This document shows positions 60,430 to 64,000 of a stretch of DNA of 64,000 bases, one piece after another (position 1 is the first letter of the stretch; each line of letters starts with the position of its first letter). Source of the DNA: Methylobacterium sp. Leaf125 (lineage in GTDB: Bacteria; Pseudomonadota; Alphaproteobacteria; Rhizobiales; Beijerinckiaceae); the NCBI RefSeq assembly GCF_001423085.1, contig NZ_LMNU01000009.1, forward strand, positions 18,256-82,255, read 5' to 3'. The translations under genes and the position numbers were made by a program. The notes beneath the pieces are model-generated. The model saw only the letters and a program-made list of their open reading frames with translations, was not told where the DNA came from and searched no databases.

Positions 60430-62049
60430 TTACACCGCGCGCTTCTGATAGTCCTTGATATCGCTGAAGCGCACGTCCGGAGCGCGCTCCTCTTCATAGC
60501 GCAAGGAAAAGGCCGTGGTGGCCATGAAGACCGGCGCCCCGTCGAGGTCGCTCGCCATGGCGGAGCCGTGGCTGCCGATGAATTTGTCGAGCTCGGGCTC
60601 CTTCTCGGCGGTGATCCAACGGCAGATCGAGAACCGGGTCGGCTCGTAGTCGATCGGCAGGCCGTACTCCGCCTGGAGACGTTCCTTCAGCACGTCGAGC
60701 TGCAGGGCGCCCACGACGCCGACGATGGCCTGGGAGCCGTCATGCGGGCGGAAAACCTGCACCACGCCCTCCTCGCCCATCTGCTGCAGGGCCTCCTTCA
60801 GCTTCTTGGCCTTCATGGCGTCGGTGAGCTTGATCCGGCGCAGGATCTCGGGCGCGAAGCTCGGCACGCCGCGGAACACGATCTCCTCGCCCTCGGTCAG
60901 GGTGTCGCCGATGCGCAGGGTGCCGTGGTTCGGAATGCCGACCACGTCACCCGCGAAGGCTTCGTCCGCGATCGCCCGGTCCTGAGCGAAGAAGAACTGC
61001 GGCGCGGAGAGCGACATCGGTTTGCCGGTGCGGACCAGCTTGGCCTTCATGCCCCGATTCAGGCGCCCCGAGCAGACCCGCATGAAGGCGATGCGGTCGC
61101 GGTGGTTCGGATCCATGTTCGCCTGAATCTTGAAGACGAAGCCGGTCATCTTCGGCTCGGTGGGTTCCACGAGGCGCTTGTCGGCATCCTGGCCGCGCGG
61201 TGGCGGCGCGAAGCGGGCAAGCCCGTCGATCAGGTCGCGCACGCCGAAATTGCGCAGGGCCGAACCGAAGAACACCGGCGTCAGGTGACCCTCGCGGAAC
61301 GCCGCGAGGTCGAAGCGCTTCAGCCCGGTCTCGGCGAGCTCCGCCTCCTCGCGCCAGGTCGCGGCCTCGCCGTCCTCGGTCAGCAACTGGTCGAAGAGCG
61401 GATCCGCGACGCCCGACACCGCCACGGTGCCGGCATCGTCGGCCGCGTCGAGGCGGCGCACCCGGCCGTTCCCGAGGTCGTAGGTGCCGGCAAAGCTCCG
61501 GCCGCGGCCGATCGGCCAGGTCACCGGTGCCACGTCGAGGGCCAGTACCTTCTCGATCTCGTCGAGGAGCTCGAAGGGATCGCGCGCCTCGCGGTCGAGC
61601 TTGTTGATGAAGGTGACGATGGGGATGTCGCGCAGGCGGCAGACCTCGAACAGCTTGCGGGTGCGCGCCTCGATGCCCTTGGCGGCATCGATCACCATCA
61701 CGGCCGAATCGACCGCCGTCAGGGTGCGGTAGGTGTCCTCGGAGAAGTCCTCGTGCCCCGGGGTGTCGAGGAGGTTGAAGACGCAGTCGCCGTACTCGAA
61801 GGTCATCACCGAGGTGACGACGGAGATGCCGCGCTCCTTCTCGATGCCCATCCAGTCCGAGCGGGTCGAGACCCGGTTGCGCTTGGCCTTGACCTCGCCG
61901 GCGAGCTGGATCGCGCCGCCGAACAGCAGCAGCTTCTCGGTGAGCGTCGTCTTGCCGGCATCCGGGTGCGAGATGATCGCGAAGGTGCGGCGGCGGGCGA
62001 CGGGGTCGGCCTTCGCCTCCGGCGGCTTGATCTCAGACTGCATCAGCAT
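60430..62049 (-). CDS. prfC: Peptide chain release factor 3
   Basis: RF3 (539 residues) is a GTPase that recycles RF1/RF2 from the ribosome. G1 is SHPDAGKTTLTEKLLL; G3 is LLDTPGHEDFSEDTYRTL; G4 is FINKLDRE. The switch region GIEKERGISVVTSVM is typical of RF3, as is the C-terminal DYQKRAV. The start is the ATG at 62049 with a second ATG two codons later; the frame extends upstream without homology. It is followed by the DUF2189 gene 240 bp away. Confidence 0.96.
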   Translation of the reverse strand: MLMQSEIKPPEAKADPVARRRTFAIISHPDAGKTTLTEKLLLFGGAIQLAGEVKAKRNRVSTRSDWMGIEKERGISVVTSVMTFEYGDCVFNLLDTPGHEDFSEDTYRTLTAVDSAVMVIDAAKGIEARTRKLFEVCRLRDIPIVTFINKLDREARDPFELLDEIEKVLALDVAPVTWPIGRGRSFAGTYDLGNGRVRRLDAADDAGTVAVSGVADPLFDQLLTEDGEAATWREEAELAETGLKRFDLAAFREGHLTPVFFGSALRNFGVRDLIDGLARFAPPPRGQDADKRLVEPTEPKMTGFVFKIQANMDPNHRDRIAFMRVCSGRLNRGMKAKLVRTGKPMSLSAPQFFFAQDRAIADEAFAGDVVGIPNHGTLRIGDTLTEGEEIVFRGVPSFAPEILRRIKLTDAMKAKKLKEALQQMGEEGVVQVFRPHDGSQAIVGVVGALQLDVLKERLQAEYGLPIDYEPTRFSICRWITAEKEPELDKFIGSHGSAMASDLDGAPVFMATTAFSLRYEEERAPDVRFSDIKDYQKRAV

Positions 62050-62150
62050 GGCGGGCAAAAATTTCCGGGTCCGCGCACGGCGGCACGACGTTCGTGACGA
62101 GAAGTGACGAAGGGCTGTTCTGTAGGCGTTTCGGGCGCAATGCGCAAAAC

Positions 62151-62903
62151 TCAGCCGCGTCCGAGATAGGGCATGGCAGTGGCCATCACGGTGAGGAACG
62201 GGACGTTGGCCGAGAGTGGCAGGCCCGCCATGTAGACGACCGTGTCGGCCACGTGCCGGGCATCCATGACCGGCTCCGGGCGGATAGTGCCGTCCGCCTG
62301 TCGGGCCCCCTTGGCGATGCCCGCCGTCATCTCGGTCTCGGCATTGCCGACGTCGATCTGCCCGCAGGCGATGTCGAAGGGGCGCCCGTCCAGGGACGTC
62401 GCCTTGGTCAGGCCGGTGATCGCGTGCTTGGTGGCGGCATAGGGCGCCGAGTGCGGCCGTGGCGCCTGCGCGGCGATGGAGCCGTTGTTGATGATGCGCC
62501 CGCCCCGCGGATCCTGCGCCTTCATCATCCGGAAGGCACCTTGCGTGCACAGGAACGCACCGGTGAGGTTCACGTCGACCGAACGCCGCCAATCGTCGAG
62601 GGTGACCGCATCGATCGCCGCCCCTGGCGTGAACACCCCGGCATTGTTGAACAGGAGGTCTAGCCGCCCGAACCGCTCGGCGACCCGGGCGAACAATCGC
62701 GCCACGGAATCTGCGTCCGCCACGTCCGTCTCCACGGCCTCGGCGGCGGCACCGGCCGCCCGCGCCAGTCCGGCCACTGCCTCCAGAGGGGCCACGCGCC
62801 GCCCGGCCAGGGCAAGATCATAGCCCGCTCCGGCCAGCGCCAGGGCCACGCTCCGCCCGATCCCCGACCCTGCCCCCGTCACCACCGCGATCCGCCTGCC
62901 CAT
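62151..62903 (-). CDS. Short-chain dehydrogenase/reductase
   Basis: A 250-residue SDR enzyme. The NAD(P)-binding motif is [12 protein letters not shown] near the N-terminus, followed by NNAGVF. The catalytic Ser is in NNGSIAAQ and the catalytic pair is in YAATK. The substrate is unknown. The ATG at 62903 has GGGGAG upstream and is preferred to 62936. It lies upstream of prfC on the same strand with a 101-bp gap. Confidence 0.93.
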   Translation of the reverse strand: MGRRIAVVTGAGSGIGRSVALALAGAGYDLALAGRRVAPLEAVAGLARAAGAAAEAVETDVADADSVARLFARVAERFGRLDLLFNNAGVFTPGAAIDAVTLDDWRRSVDVNLTGAFLCTQGAFRMMKAQDPRGGRIINNGSIAAQAPRPHSAPYAATKHAITGLTKATSLDGRPFDIACGQIDVGNAETEMTAGIAKGARQADGTIRPEPVMDARHVADTVVYMAGLPLSANVPFLTVMATAMPYLGRG

Positions 62904-63001
62904 GTCCTGCTCCCCTATCGCGCCGCCAAGAGCCATAAGCGCCCCCTTCCCCTGTTGCCAGCACCCGACGCTGCGTCTAGACACACCTCCGCCGAGCGCG
63001 A

Positions 63002-63076
<75 letters not shown>

Positions 63077-63150
63077 AGCCTCCTCAGTCCCTGATCTCGC
63101 TCGTGTCTCCCGTAGCTGGGTATTCTGTGTGGTCCAATTGGGTCATGGAG

Positions 63151-63276
63151 GTGGGACACACGCGTGGGACACAGAAGGCGCGCCGAGTGGCGCTCGCAAC
63201 GAACCTTAACCGCCGGAGCGCCGTCTACTACTGGCGAAGACGCGTGCCGGCGACATTCCGCTCTGTTCATTCGTGA
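63151..63276 (+). pseudogene. Tyrosine recombinase (integrase) N-terminal fragment
   Basis: About 41 codons in frame up to the TGA at 63274 contain LNRRSAVYYWRRRVPATFRS, the N-terminal motif of a common family of alphaproteobacterial phage-type integrases (DUF6538-like start). The frame then stops and no catalytic domain (R-H-R-Y) is found downstream. It is a relic of an integrated element next to tRNA-Gln. Confidence 0.7.
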
Positions 63277-63737
63277 AGCGTTTGCGAGGCATGGCATCCT
63301 CCCTCCTTCAGGGTTCAGGATGCCCGAAAGACTTGCGCTCAGCGCGGACCAGTTTGCTGGGTCAGGGTCACACCGCGTGGGGGCCGAACAGATCTCCGTG
63401 GCGCGACTGGCTCACGGAGGAGTGTCACAGGGGTGGGGTACGGAAGGAGGGCCGCTTGGTTCTTTCGCGCAGCTTTCCGCTACCGAGGCGCCGTCGACGA
63501 GCAGCGATTCTGCTGGCGAACACGCCTCGGCAACTGGCGCGATGCGGCCGCAGCTGCGCCTGAGGGCGGACATGGCGGTTCGCGCGCCACTCGTCGCCCA
63601 ACTGGAGGCGAGCGCCACCGACCTCTCTATGACGTCCCCGCCCTGCCATCCTCAATGAGCAGCTCACGAGGCTGTGCCGGAACGCCCTCCTCGCCATGGG
63701 GCGAAGCGCGATCGTGCGGCAGCCTTCGCGCACGCCG
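63277..63737. other. Degraded region between the integrase relic and rfbA
   Basis: Several overlapping open frames exist but none gives a recognisable protein. Pieces could be scrambled remains of the recombinase or of cargo. I see no RNA gene, repeat or clear promoter. Confidence 0.4.
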
Positions 63738-64000
63738 TCAACGAGTCAGGAGTCCTTTCGGGTCTTCCTGTGCGAGTTTGAGGAGGTTCTGTCCGTAGGC
63801 GGTTTTGGCGAAGAGCTTGCCGCGGGCGACGAGCTGGTCCTTGCCGATGAAGCCCTGCAGGTAGGCGATCTCCTCCAGGCAGGCCACCTGCAGGCCCTGG
63901 CGGTGCTGGAGCGTGCGCACGAACTCGGCCGCCTCCAGCAGGCTGTCATGGGTGCCCGTGTCGAGCCAGGCATAGCCGCGGCTCATGCGCTCCACGTGCA
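63738..64000 (-). CDS. rfbA: Glucose-1-phosphate thymidylyltransferase, C-terminal part (gene runs off the window)
   Basis: The last 86 codons of a RmlA/RfbA-type enzyme, which makes dTDP-glucose for rhamnose and related sugars. The end pattern GYAWLDTGTHDSLLEAAEFV followed by RTLQHRQGLQVACLEEIAYL and GFIGKDQLVARGK is characteristic. The frame is open to base 64000, so the start is outside. The ATG/GTG codons inside are not real starts. Other dTDP-sugar genes may lie beyond the edge. Confidence 0.9.
   Translation of the reverse strand, partial: HVERMSRGYAWLDTGTHDSLLEAAEFVRTLQHRQGLQVACLEEIAYLQGFIGKDQLVARGKLFAKTAYGQNLLKLAQEDPKGLLTR

Noticed and set aside
60568..62097. Open frame of 509 codons on the plus strand
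   Set aside because: Antisense shadow of prfC.
63277..63798. Functional integrase or cargo genes after tRNA-Gln
   Set aside because: Open frames overlap on both strands, none with a catalytic motif, so only debris is called.

Overview
The window looks like a chromosomal segment of a Methylobacterium/Methylorubrum-type alphaproteobacterium (Hyphomicrobiales). The DNA is GC-rich. Gene content fits that group: an alphaproteobacterial flagellar set with FliX, MotE and DUF6468 proteins, CckA, a TIGR02300 protein, a DksA of the rhizobial type, a PQQ sugar dehydrogenase with a cytochrome c, an IS5 remnant of a kind I associate with Methylobacterium, and GAAC-N7-GAAC SOS boxes. The species is not determined.

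Bases 1-23.9 kb are mostly housekeeping: an ABC-2 exporter pair, an alpha/beta hydrolase, an outer-membrane porin, an FkbM methyltransferase, sfsA, a DUF937 protein, lexA with SOS boxes, comEC, gltX, gltA, cmk-aroA, a TIGR02300 protein, two tandem tRNA-Ala(GGC) genes each with its own promoter, a UbiC-like protein whose 3' end is repeated as a 33-bp minisatellite, a DUF2147 protein, alaS, a MAPEG protein, a PQQ dehydrogenase-cytochrome c pair, and recA with an SOS box. lexA and recA in one window give both core parts of the SOS switch.

Bases 23.9-26.1 kb are an AT-richer accessory patch between recA and cckA: an RTX calcium-binding protein, an orphan small protein and a decayed IS5-family transposase.

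Bases 26.1-58.0 kb are a large flagellar locus made of several units: flgB-flgC-fliE-fliQ-fliR-flhB followed by cckA (minus); fliO-fliP (plus); fliL-fliM-DUF6468-motE-IalB-like-small exported protein-large TPR-like protein (minus); flgF-flgG-flgA-flgH (plus); fliX (minus) divergent from flgI-flgJ-flgN-like (plus); flgE-flgK-flgL (minus). They encode the export gate, rod, hook, P/L rings, C-ring FliM, hook-filament junction and assembly checkpoint proteins. fliF, fliG, fliN, fliI, flhA, motA/B and flagellin are not here. Four of these promoter regions hold a perfect CtrA-type box (TTAA-N7-TTAAC). Four hold a perfect 15-bp dyad CGGCA-N5-TGCCG, three of them beside a perfect CtrA box. This suggests a two-input flagellar regulon, and the CtrA-pathway kinase gene cckA lies at the end of one of its operons.

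Bases 58.2-64 kb hold a BLUF blue-light receptor with a CheY-like response regulator directly beside the hook operon, a DUF2189 membrane protein, prfC, a short-chain dehydrogenase, tRNA-Gln(TTG) followed by a decayed tyrosine-recombinase fragment (an old integration site), and the 3' end of an rfbA-like nucleotidyltransferase gene.
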